Under the pieces are notes generated by a model that ran no database searches, was not told the DNA's origin, and saw only the letters and a list, made by a program, of their open reading frames with translations. This document shows, piece by piece, positions 1 to 6,728 of a stretch of 7,415 nt of DNA. This stretch comes from Flavobacteriales bacterium. Lineage in GTDB: Bacteria > Bacteroidota > Bacteroidia > Flavobacteriales_D > Crocinitomicaceae. The stretch spans positions 1-7,415 of the forward strand of contig CANHBA010000102.1 of assembly GCA_947458985.1 (NCBI GenBank), in the 5' to 3' direction. Within the stretch, counting starts at the first letter, position 1. The number at the start of each line of letters is the position of its first letter. Made by a program: the position numbers and the translations under genes.

Positions 1-1
1 C

Positions 2-265
2 TTAAGCCAAGAGTTCAGGGTGGTATCTTCAACGGTGAGTGTAGAAGAAGGTCTGAAACAACTCCAGAAAGTACCTGCACTTCAAGGGCTGATGCTGCGC
101 AGTAAGGATATCACCCAAGCGCAAATTACGCAATTGCAGCAAATGGATAAAGATTGTTATTTATTTGAAATGCGCTCGAGTAAAAAACAAAGGGCTGCTT
201 TGGAAAAGCAGCCCTTTGCAATATTAGCTGATGACCCCCGAGGTGCGTTGGTCATTAGAGATTGA
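2..265 (+). CDS. 3' end of an unrecognised protein (left-truncated)
   Basis: The reading frame is open from the left edge to a TGA at 263-265, giving 87 visible residues that begin LSQEFRVVSS and end GALVIRD. A GTG at position 20 could be an internal start, but the frame stays open upstream of it and no ribosome-binding site precedes it, so this is more likely the C-terminus of a longer protein. The visible part is soluble-looking and rich in Gln, Lys and Leu, with helix-forming stretches such as EEGLKQLQKV and ITQAQITQLQQM; there is no membrane segment and no motif I recognise. Codons for roughly residues 61-73 double as the terminator hairpin of the opposite-strand gcvT, so the KKQRAALEKQPFA segment may be shaped by RNA structure as much as by protein function. 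The stop lies 1 nt from the gcvT stop. The function is unknown. The other two plus-strand frames are closed by early stops, which supports this frame. Confidence 0.6.
   Translation, partial: LSQEFRVVSSTVSVEEGLKQLQKVPALQGLMLRSKDITQAQITQLQQMDKDCYLFEMRSSKKQRAALEKQPFAILADDPRGALVIRD
182..218 (-). terminator. Intrinsic terminator of the efp-gcvT transcript
   Basis: Read on the minus strand, a perfect 14-bp stem (arms 205-218 and 188-201, CAAAGGGCTGCTTT against its complement) closes a 3-nt loop (202-204). Six uridines follow directly (complement of A182-A187). This is a textbook Rho-independent terminator. It starts 48 nt after the gcvT stop codon. On the plus strand the hairpin is followed by CAATATTAGC rather than a T-run, so it should act in one direction only, for gcvT. 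It lies entirely within the coding sequence of the convergent gene that ends at 265. Confidence 0.9.
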
Positions 266-266
266 T

Positions 267-1349
267 TTATGCTTTGTAGAAAGGTAGTTTGACCACCTTT
301 GCCTTGATGCCCTTTTCTCTAATTTCGATGAAAATTTCGGAATCAAGACTTGCATTGGCAGTAGTTACATAGCCCAAACCAATCGCAATTTTCATGCTTG
401 GCGACATTGTGCCTGAAGTAACTTTACCAATGACGGCGCCACTTGCATCTAAAATAGGGTAGTCGTGGCGTGGGATACCGCGGTCGATCATTTCAAAAGC
501 GACAAGCTTGCGCGTGAGGCCACTTTCTTTTTGACTTTTAAGGAATTCAGCATCAGTGAAATCTTTAGTGAATTTGGTAATCCAGCCAAGGCCTGCTTCC
601 AAAGGAGAAGTGGTGTCGTCGATGTCATTTCCGTAAAGGCAAAAGCCCATTTCTAAGCGCAGGGTGTCGCGGGCTGCAAGGCCAATTGGCTTGATGCCGA
701 AATCAGCGCCAGCTTCAAAAACGGCATCCCAAAGTTTAGCAGCGTCGTCGTTTTTGACATACACCTCAAAACCACCAGAACCGGTGTAGCCTGTTGCAGA
801 AACCATTACGTTTTCAATACCTGCAAAGGTGCCGTATTGAAAAGTATAGTAGGTCATGTTGGCTAAATCGATGCTTGTTAAAGACTGCATGGCTTCGGCA
901 GCTTTCGGGCCTTGAATAGCTAATAAAGAGTAGTTATCTGAAAGGTTTTGCATTTCGACACCGAGGTCGTTGTGGCTGGCAATCCAGTTCCAGTCTTTTT
1001 CAATGTTGGAAGCATTTACAACGATGAAGTATTCTTCTGCATTCACGCGATAAATGATGAGGTCGTCTACGATGCCGCCTTTGCCGTTTGGTAAGCAGCT
1101 GTACTGCGCTTTGCCGTCGAAAAGGACAGAAGCGTCGTTGCTGCATACTTTTTGGATGAGGTCGAGGGCTTTTGGTCCTTTTAACAAGAACTCACCCATG
1201 TGAGAAACGTCAAAAACACCAACGCCATTGCGGACGGTGTCGTGTTCTGCATTGACGCCTTCGTATTGTACAGGCATGTTGTAGCCAGCAAACGGGACCA
1301 TTTTGGCGCCGAGTGCAATGTGTTTTTGGGTAAGTGCTGTGTTTTTCAT
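267..1349 (-). CDS. gcvT: Aminomethyltransferase (glycine cleavage system T protein)
   Basis: This is the cytoplasmic T protein of the glycine cleavage system. It takes the aminomethyl group carried on lipoyl-GcvH, releases ammonia and passes the carbon to tetrahydrofolate, giving 5,10-methylene-THF. The 360-residue length is normal for the family. Visible family motifs are MVPFAGYNMPVQY (17-29), VGVFDVSHMGE (43-53), GGIVDDLIIY (91-100), TGYTGSGGFE (187-196) and ARDTLRLEMG (226-235). D95 in the IVDDL motif sits at the catalytic aspartate position, and E196 at the position of a conserved folate-contacting glutamate. The C-terminal barrel has the TSGTMSPSMKIAIGLGYV signature (311-328). The ATG is chosen because it starts the typical N-terminus, lies 1 nt after the efp stop, and is preceded by AGGA (1354-1357), a short-spaced Shine-Dalgarno-like sequence inside the last efp codons. 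It is probably co-transcribed from the efp promoter and ends at the hairpin at 182-218. gcvH and gcvP are not in the window. Confidence 0.97.
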   Translation of the reverse strand: MKNTALTQKHIALGAKMVPFAGYNMPVQYEGVNAEHDTVRNGVGVFDVSHMGEFLLKGPKALDLIQKVCSNDASVLFDGKAQYSCLPNGKGGIVDDLIIYRVNAEEYFIVVNASNIEKDWNWIASHNDLGVEMQNLSDNYSLLAIQGPKAAEAMQSLTSIDLANMTYYTFQYGTFAGIENVMVSATGYTGSGGFEVYVKNDDAAKLWDAVFEAGADFGIKPIGLAARDTLRLEMGFCLYGNDIDDTTSPLEAGLGWITKFTKDFTDAEFLKSQKESGLTRKLVAFEMIDRGIPRHDYPILDASGAVIGKVTSGTMSPSMKIAIGLGYVTTANASLDSEIFIEIREKGIKAKVVKLPFYKA

Positions 1350-1350
1350 G

Positions 1351-1917
1351 TTATCCTTTTACGCGTTCTACGTAAACGCCTGTGCGTGTGTCAATTTTGA
1401 TCACTTCGCCGTTGTCAATGAACAAAGGCACGCGTACTTCGGCTCCGGTAGCAATTGTGGCTGGCTTCATGGAGTTGGTAGCGGTGTCGCCTTTGACACC
1501 TGGCTCTGTGTAAGTGACTTCAGAAATGATGTACATCGGAAGTTCGATCACGAGTGGCGCTTCTTCTTCGGCATGGTAAAGAATGTTAACCGTCATTCCT
1601 TCTTGAAGGAAGCCTGGTTTTTCGACCATTTTGAGCGGAATATTGACTTGCTCAAAAGTTTCGTTGTTCATGAAAATGTAGTCATCGGTCTCTTGGTAGA
1701 GGTATTGGTATTCGCGGTTTTCGATGCGAACAGGCTCGATTTTGTGACCTGCTGAAAACGTGTGATCAAGGACCTTTCCAGATTCAATTTGACGCATTTT
1801 GGTGCGCACAAAAGCTGGGCCTTTACCAGGTTTTACGTGCTGGAATTCGATGATTTGAAAGAGTTTTTCGTTGTGCTTGATGCACAATCCGTTGCGGATA
1901 TCTGCAGTTGTTGCCAT
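1351..1917 (-). CDS. efp: Translation elongation factor P
   Basis: EF-P binds between the ribosomal P and E sites and speeds peptide-bond formation on ribosomes stalled at consecutive prolines. The 188-residue length is the usual bacterial size and all three domains are present: a KOW-like domain I (about 1-63), an OB domain II (about 64-126) and an OB domain III (about 127-188). The domain I tip loop reads HVKPGKGPAFVRTKMR, and K32 in PGKG is the residue equivalent to the modified lysine of E. coli EF-P (K34). It is not the arginine form that EarP rhamnosylates. Whether and how K32 is modified cannot be told, since no epmA, epmB or other modification gene is in the window. The C-terminal EF-P signature is seen at GVKGDTATNSMKPATIATGAEVRVPLFI (140-167, given here in outline: KGDT, ATIATGAE and VPLFI). 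The gene has its own promoter at 1939-1968 and leads the efp-gcvT unit. Confidence 0.97.
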   Translation of the reverse strand: MATTADIRNGLCIKHNEKLFQIIEFQHVKPGKGPAFVRTKMRQIESGKVLDHTFSAGHKIEPVRIENREYQYLYQETDDYIFMNNETFEQVNIPLKMVEKPGFLQEGMTVNILYHAEEEAPLVIELPMYIISEVTYTEPGVKGDTATNSMKPATIATGAEVRVPLFIDNGEVIKIDTRTGVYVERVKG

Positions 1918-1938
1918 AATTCTGATTCAATTTGTGGG

Positions 1939-1968
1939 CAAAGATAGCCGAATTCCTATTGTTATCAA
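1939..1968 (-). promoter_or_regulatory. Bacteroidetes-type promoter for efp-gcvT
   Basis: On the minus strand there is TTG (1968-1966), a 19-nt spacer, then TATCTTTG (1946-1939). This matches the Bacteroidetes primary-sigma consensus TTG-N17-23-TAnnTTTG in both boxes and in spacing. The -7 box ends 21 nt before the efp ATG, which predicts a leader of roughly 15 nt. The start has no evident Shine-Dalgarno sequence, as is common in this phylum. Known from the phylum: the consensus. Inferred: that this copy is active. Confidence 0.75.
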
Positions 1969-2023
1969 CACATTTAGTTTATAATTTCCTATTCTATACC
2001 GACTTCTGAGTGCTGTAGTTTGT

Positions 2024-2031
2024 TATTTTTG
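2024..2031 (+). promoter_or_regulatory. Candidate -7 box of the parE-parC promoter
   Basis: TATTTTTG matches the Bacteroidetes -7 consensus TAnnTTTG and lies 25 nt before the parE ATG, the same geometry as the other two candidate promoters here. No TTG stands 17-23 nt upstream; the nearest approximation is TTCTG at 2004-2008, which is too close, so the -33 box is weak or absent. It divides the divergent region with the efp promoter, whose -33 box lies 55 bp away, so the two promoters do not overlap. Confidence 0.55.
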
Positions 2032-2056
2032 TTTGTTCCAAATTTTTTAAAGCTAC

Positions 2057-3949
2057 ATGGCTGAAAATCAATACACCGAAGACAACATACGTTCCCTAGA
2101 CTGGAAAGAACACATTCGTTTGCGTCCCGGGATGTATATCGGTAAGCTTGGCGATGGCGCCGCTGCCGACGACGGTATTTACATCCTTGTGAAAGAAGTC
2201 GTCGATAACTGCATCGATGAATTCGTAATGGGCAATGGCAAGCGCGTCGACATTAAAGTGAAAGACGGCAAAGTGTCTGTCCGCGACTACGGCCGAGGCA
2301 TTCCCTTGGGCAAAGTGGTCGAGGTGGTGTCAAAAATGAACACCGGCGGAAAATATGACTCTAAAGCGTTTAAAAAATCAGTTGGTCTGAACGGGGTGGG
2401 TACCAAAGCAGTCAATGCCTTGTCTTCTTACTTTATGTTGTACGCAGTGCGCGATGGCGAAAAGAAAACTGCGGTTTTTGAACGCGGTGAGCTCGTCTCC
2501 GAAACCCCCATCGAAAAAACAGACGAAACCAACGGAACTTACGTAGAATTCATCCCCGACGACACCATCTTCAAGAAGTACGCCTTCAAAACGGCCTACC
2601 TCGACAAAATGATGTGGAACTATTGCTACCTCAATCGCGGTCTTTCCATTTACTACAACGGTGAAAAGTTCAATTCAAAAGATGGTCTCAAAGACCTCCT
2701 CGAGAACAACATGGATGGCGACCCGCTCTATCCAATTATACATTTAGAAGACGACGACATCGAAGTCGCTTTCACACACGGGCGCACCTACGGCGAAGAC
2801 TACTATTCTTTTGTCAATGGTCAGCACACCACGCAAGGAGGTACGCACCAGAGTGCATTTCGCGAGTCAGTAGCGAAGGTCATCCGCGACTTCTACAACA
2901 AAAACTACGAGGCTTCAGACATCCGCCAATCAATTGTAGCAGCTATTGCTGTTAAAGTGGTAGAGCCTGTGTTTGAATCCCAGACCAAAACCAAGCTGGG
3001 TTCGCAAGAAATCGAGCCGGGCGGCAAATCCATGCGCGCCTTTATCAACGACTTCCTCAAAGACAAACTCGACAACTACCTGCACCGCAATCCGGACGTC
3101 GCCGAAACTATTGAAAAGAAAATCAAGCAGTCTGAGCGCGAGCGAAAAGATTTAGCTGGCATCCGCAAGTTGGCCCGCGACCGCTCCAAAAAAGCGAGTT
3201 TGCACAACAAAAAACTCCGCGATTGCCGCACGCACCTCACCGATCTCAAAGATGAGCGCCGCGAAGACACCACGCTGTTTATCACAGAAGGTGACTCCGC
3301 AAGTGGTTCTATTACCAAATCAAGAGATGTCAATACGCAAGCGGTTTTCTCGCTGCGCGGTAAGCCACTCAATTGTTATGGCCTCACCAAAAAGGTCGTT
3401 TATGAAAACGAAGAGTTCAACCTGATTCAAGCGGCCCTAGACATCGAAGAAGACATGGACAACCTGCGCTACAACCGCATTGTCATTGCCACCGATGCCG
3501 ATGTCGACGGTATGCACATCCGCATGCTCTTGCTCACTTTCTTTTTGCAGTTTTTCCCGGATTTAGTCAAGCGCAATCACGTTTATGTGTTGCAAACACC
3601 ATTGTTTAGGGTCAGAAATAAAAAGAAAACCATTTATTGTTATTCCGAAGACGAACGCCGTGCGGCTATGGCTGAACTTGGCAAAAATCCGGAAATTACG
3701 CGCTTTAAGGGTTTGGGTGAAATCTCTCCAGACGAATTCATCCATTTTATCGGTGAAGACATCCGTTTAGAGCCGGTTATCCTGACCAAAGACGCTTCCA
3801 TAGACTCCATTCTATCCTATTTCATGGGTAAGAATACACCTGATCGCCAAGATTTCATCATCGACAACTTGCGTGTCGAAAAAGACCTACCCGAAACCCC
3901 TGCGGCCGGAGCAACTGAAGAAGCCGAAACCACCGAATTAGCATCTTAA
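2057..3949 (+). CDS. parE: DNA topoisomerase IV subunit B (ATPase and TOPRIM subunit)
   Basis: This is the ATP-hydrolysing subunit of a type IIA topoisomerase, which pairs with the downstream ParC to decatenate and relax DNA. The 630 residues read in family order. The GHKL ATPase has an N-box KEVVDNCIDEF with general base E47 and Mg-binding N51, then DYGRGIP (77-83) and GLNGVGTKAVNAL (110-122). The transducer domain carries QTKTKLG (309-315), with Q309 and K311 matching the gamma-phosphate contacts. The TOPRIM domain has EGDSASG (E411) and the acidic triad DADVD (D480, D482, D484), followed by RFKGLGE (549-555). The usual GLHGVG reads GLNGVG here and DNGRG reads DYGRG; both look like lineage variants rather than damage, as all catalytic residues remain. 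The protein ends in an acidic Ala/Thr/Glu tail (about 609-630). ParE is preferred over GyrB because the partner gene lacks a GyrA box, but the subunit alone does not decide this. Confidence 0.9.
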   Translation: MAENQYTEDNIRSLDWKEHIRLRPGMYIGKLGDGAAADDGIYILVKEVVDNCIDEFVMGNGKRVDIKVKDGKVSVRDYGRGIPLGKVVEVVSKMNTGGKYDSKAFKKSVGLNGVGTKAVNALSSYFMLYAVRDGEKKTAVFERGELVSETPIEKTDETNGTYVEFIPDDTIFKKYAFKTAYLDKMMWNYCYLNRGLSIYYNGEKFNSKDGLKDLLENNMDGDPLYPIIHLEDDDIEVAFTHGRTYGEDYYSFVNGQHTTQGGTHQSAFRESVAKVIRDFYNKNYEASDIRQSIVAAIAVKVVEPVFESQTKTKLGSQEIEPGGKSMRAFINDFLKDKLDNYLHRNPDVAETIEKKIKQSERERKDLAGIRKLARDRSKKASLHNKKLRDCRTHLTDLKDERREDTTLFITEGDSASGSITKSRDVNTQAVFSLRGKPLNCYGLTKKVVYENEEFNLIQAALDIEEDMDNLRYNRIVIATDADVDGMHIRMLLLTFFLQFFPDLVKRNHVYVLQTPLFRVRNKKKTIYCYSEDERRAAMAELGKNPEITRFKGLGEISPDEFIHFIGEDIRLEPVILTKDASIDSILSYFMGKNTPDRQDFIIDNLRVEKDLPETPAAGATEEAETTELAS

Positions 3950-3950
3950 C

Positions 3951-6644
3951 ATGGCAGAAGACGAAATAGAAGACCAAACGCCACAAGAAGAAAGTGGGCA
4001 TAATCCTTTCGAAAAACAACACGTCGACGACAAAATTGTACCGCTCAATGGCTTGTACCAAAATTGGTTTTTGGACTACGCTAGTTATGTTATTTTAGAA
4101 CGTGCCGTACCGAGTTTGTACGATGGCCTGAAGCCCGTACAGCGCCGCATTTTGCACTCCATGCGCGAAATGGAAGACGGCCGTTACAACAAGGTGGCCA
4201 ACATCATTGGCAACACCATGAAATACCACCCGCACGGCGATGCCTCCATTGGCGACGCACTCGTGCAAATTGGTCAGAAAGACCTCATGATCGATTGCCA
4301 AGGAAACTGGGGAAACACACTCACCGGCGATGGCGCTGCTGCTCCACGTTACATTGAAGCGCGCCTCTCCAAATTTGCTTTGCACGTCGCGTTCAATCCC
4401 AAAACCACCAACTGGCTTTCTTCCTACGATGGCCGCAACAAAGAACCGCAGCAACTCCCAATGAAATTTCCTTTGCTGCTCGCACAAGGAGCTGAAGGAA
4501 TTGCCGTCGGGATGGCTTGTAAGTTTTTACCGCACAACTTTATTGAACTCATAGAGCAGTCGATCAATCACTTGCGCGGCAAGAAAGTCGAAATTTTACC
4601 CGATTTTCCGAATGGCGGGATGGCTGATTTCTCTGGTTACAACGACGGCCTGCGCGGCGGACGCGTGCGCATCCGCGCCAAAATCAGAAAGGTCGACAAC
4701 AAAACACTCATCATCAACGAAATTCCCTATGGCACCACCACCACTTCGTTGATCGAATCCGTGATCAAAGCCAACGACAAAGCCAAGATCAAGATCAAGA
4801 AAATTGAAGACAACACATCTTCTGAGGCAGAAATCATTGTGCACCTTGCCCCAGGTGTGTCGCCAGACAAAACCATAGACGCACTCTACGCCTTCACCGA
4901 TTGCGAAGTTTCGGTTTCTCCGAACTCATCGATCATCGACGGCGAACGACCGCGCTTTATGGGCATCACCGAAATTTTAAAGGTCAACACCGACCACACC
5001 GTCAAGCTCCTGCGCTTAGAACTCGAAATCAAACTAGATGAGCTCGAGCGCCAATGGCATTTCTCAACTTTAGAAAAGCTGTTCATCAATCACGAAATGT
5101 ACATCGATTTCAAACTCTACAGTGACCGCGAGGCCCTGTATGTGTACCTCTATGACCGTTTCAAGCCCTTTCAAAAACAACTCCTCCGCGAAATCCAAGA
5201 CGAAGATTTGCACAAACTCACGCAAATCCCTATGATCCGCATCACGCGCTTCGATGCCGATAAAGCCGACGAAGCCTTGCTCAAAATTGAAGAAGAGATG
5301 CAACAAGTGAAGCACCACTTAGCGAATCTTGTCGAATACGCCATCGATTACTTCAAAGACCTCAAAAAACGCTTTGGAGCGGGCCGAGAGCGCAAAACCG
5401 AGATCAAAACTTTTGATACCATATCTGCTTCAAAAGTGATCATCGCCAACCGCAAGTTATACGTAGATTACGAAGAAGGCTTCATTGGTTATGGCCTCAA
5501 AAAGAACGAATCTGTTTGCGATTGCTCTGAAATCGACGACGTCATTTGCTTCTTCTCGTCAGGCAAGCTCATGATCACAAAAGTTGCCGATAAGAAGTTC
5601 ATTGGCAAGGGCCTGATTTACGCCAATGTTTGGAAAAAAGGCGACACCCGCACTATTTACCATCTGTTTTATCAAGATGGCACGGGCGGCCCCACCATGA
5701 TGAAGCGTTTTTATGTCAATTCCATTACCCGCGATACCGAATACGACCTCACCAAAGGCACGAAAGGATCCAAAATGCTGTATTTCAGCGTGCATCCGAA
5801 CGGTGAGCGCGAAGTTGTAAGTGTGCTCTTGCGTCCGCGTCCGCATCTCAAGCGCTTGCGTTTCGACATCGACCTCGGGGCCTTACTGATCAAAGGGCGC
5901 AACTCTGCAGGTAACCGCGTTACCAAAGAAATCATTCAAAAAATTGTCCAAAAAGAGGTGGGAGGCTCTACGCTTGCTGCCCGCAAAATTTGGTACGACA
6001 CCGTAGTTGGGCGCCTCAACGACGAAGGCAGGGGCAAGTTCCTCGGTTCTTTCAAAGGCGAAGACCGCATCCTGACCCTGTATAAAAACGGCGAATACCG
6101 CCTCAGTACCTTTGACCTCGCCACGCACTTCGACGAAGACATGATCCATATTGAAAAATGGATCCAAGATCGCCCAATTTCTGCCGTATATTACGATGCA
6201 GAAAAAGAATTGCATTATGTCAAACGCTTTACTTGTGAAGTCACCCAAGATAAACGCGTCAGTTATATTTCAGAAGCGCCAGGTTCATATCTAGATATAG
6301 TATCCACCGCATTCAGACCCGAAGCGCGAATAGTGTTTAATAAGTTGCTCAAGGAAACCAAGAATTTACCAGATCAGGTCCTGAATTTAGCAGACCTCAT
6401 CGACGTCAAAGGTATGAAAGCGCAGGGCAATCAAATGACCAAAATGAAGGTCAAAGAAATTGTACTCACGCACCCTATTGACGAAAGCCCAGAGCCTTGG
6501 CCACAAGCAGAGGAAATTCTTGAAGAAACCGAATTGCTAGAAGACGAAGCTGAAACACCTTCTATGGAATGGGATTTATCGAAAAATGAAGACGACAACC
6601 CCGATCAAATTCCACTTTTCTCCGAAGAACCCGAGGCCGACTAA
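3951..6644 (+). CDS. parC: DNA topoisomerase IV subunit A (DNA cleavage subunit)
   Basis: This subunit cuts and rejoins DNA through a phosphotyrosine link. In its 897 residues, an acidic N-terminal extension (1-27) precedes the winged-helix domain, with KYHPHGDASIGD (91-102) in the quinolone-pocket region and APRYIEARL (131-139) bearing catalytic Y134 and its partner R133. GIAVGMA (183-189) carries the DNA-bending isoleucine I184. A long helical stretch (about 360-475) matches the coiled-coil C-gate. The C-terminal domain (about 488-840) looks like a divergent beta-pinwheel. I find no canonical GyrA box (QRRGGKG), which argues for ParC and against gyrase. Instead a motif of the form KGxxxxGNxxTK appears twice (648-659 and 820-831). 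The last 56 residues (842-897) hold 22 acidic residues and one lysine, and contain QIPLF (886-890). The ATG follows the parE stop after a single C, so translation is probably coupled. The alternative label, a GyrA-like protein, is less likely. Confidence 0.92.
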   Translation: MAEDEIEDQTPQEESGHNPFEKQHVDDKIVPLNGLYQNWFLDYASYVILERAVPSLYDGLKPVQRRILHSMREMEDGRYNKVANIIGNTMKYHPHGDASIGDALVQIGQKDLMIDCQGNWGNTLTGDGAAAPRYIEARLSKFALHVAFNPKTTNWLSSYDGRNKEPQQLPMKFPLLLAQGAEGIAVGMACKFLPHNFIELIEQSINHLRGKKVEILPDFPNGGMADFSGYNDGLRGGRVRIRAKIRKVDNKTLIINEIPYGTTTTSLIESVIKANDKAKIKIKKIEDNTSSEAEIIVHLAPGVSPDKTIDALYAFTDCEVSVSPNSSIIDGERPRFMGITEILKVNTDHTVKLLRLELEIKLDELERQWHFSTLEKLFINHEMYIDFKLYSDREALYVYLYDRFKPFQKQLLREIQDEDLHKLTQIPMIRITRFDADKADEALLKIEEEMQQVKHHLANLVEYAIDYFKDLKKRFGAGRERKTEIKTFDTISASKVIIANRKLYVDYEEGFIGYGLKKNESVCDCSEIDDVICFFSSGKLMITKVADKKFIGKGLIYANVWKKGDTRTIYHLFYQDGTGGPTMMKRFYVNSITRDTEYDLTKGTKGSKMLYFSVHPNGEREVVSVLLRPRPHLKRLRFDIDLGALLIKGRNSAGNRVTKEIIQKIVQKEVGGSTLAARKIWYDTVVGRLNDEGRGKFLGSFKGEDRILTLYKNGEYRLSTFDLATHFDEDMIHIEKWIQDRPISAVYYDAEKELHYVKRFTCEVTQDKRVSYISEAPGSYLDIVSTAFRPEARIVFNKLLKETKNLPDQVLNLADLIDVKGMKAQGNQMTKMKVKEIVLTHPIDESPEPWPQAEEILEETELLEDEAETPSMEWDLSKNEDDNPDQIPLFSEEPEAD

Positions 6645-6657
6645 ACAGCTAAGAAAT

Positions 6658-6679
6658 AAATGAGCAATATCATTTTTTT
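6658..6679 (+). terminator. Weak terminator-like hairpin after parC
   Basis: AAATGA (6658-6663) can pair with TCATTT (6670-6675) around a 6-nt loop, followed by TTTT (6676-6679). The stem is short and almost all A-T, far weaker than the gcvT terminator, so it may not stop transcription efficiently. Nothing better is seen between parC and the next gene, so some read-through into the membrane-protein gene is possible. Confidence 0.2.
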
Positions 6680-6696
6680 CACGACGGTCCTTTGCT

Positions 6697-6704
6697 TATT
6701 TTTG
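6697..6704 (+). promoter_or_regulatory. Candidate -7 box for the membrane-protein gene
   Basis: TATTTTTG matches the Bacteroidetes -7 consensus and ends 24 nt before the ATG at 6729. The surrounding TTATTTTTGT is identical over 10 nt to the parE promoter region, and both have TTTG immediately upstream (6691-6694 here). The region where a -33 box should be (6673-6679) is a T-run without the G of TTG, so that box is poor. The site supports independent transcription of the downstream gene. Confidence 0.5.
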
Positions 6705-6728
6705 TATGTATCCTAAAAAGTTGCAAAA

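Noticed and set aside
20..265. Small stand-alone protein starting at GTG 20
   Set aside because: The frame continues open to the left edge, no ribosome-binding site or promoter box precedes the GTG, and truncation by the window is the simpler reading.
465..656. 63-codon plus-strand frame inside gcvT
   Set aside because: Opposite conserved GcvT sequence, no start signals, no recognisable protein features.
1303..1755. 150-codon open frame on the plus strand antisense to efp and gcvT
   Set aside because: It lies wholly opposite two confidently identified genes, its translation is rich in Phe, Val and Cys without any motif, and no promoter or ribosome-binding site precedes it. It is a shadow of the real coding frames.
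1918..2056. Riboswitch or small RNA in the divergent intergenic region
   Set aside because: The region is only 139 bp, A/T-rich, and filled by two promoter-like elements with short predicted leaders. No stable hairpin or conserved aptamer-like structure is visible.
2282..2425. Possible inactivation of ParE from altered motifs (DYGRG, GLNGVG)
   Set aside because: The general base E47, N51, D77, the glycines, Q309, K311 and the TOPRIM acidic residues are all intact and the frame is full length. The changes are conservative and most likely normal for the lineage.
4095..4487. 130-codon minus-strand open frame inside parC
   Set aside because: Antisense to the catalytic core of ParC. The translation has no recognisable domain and is explained by codon bias on the opposite strand. 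The same applies to the minus-strand frame at 5883-6248.
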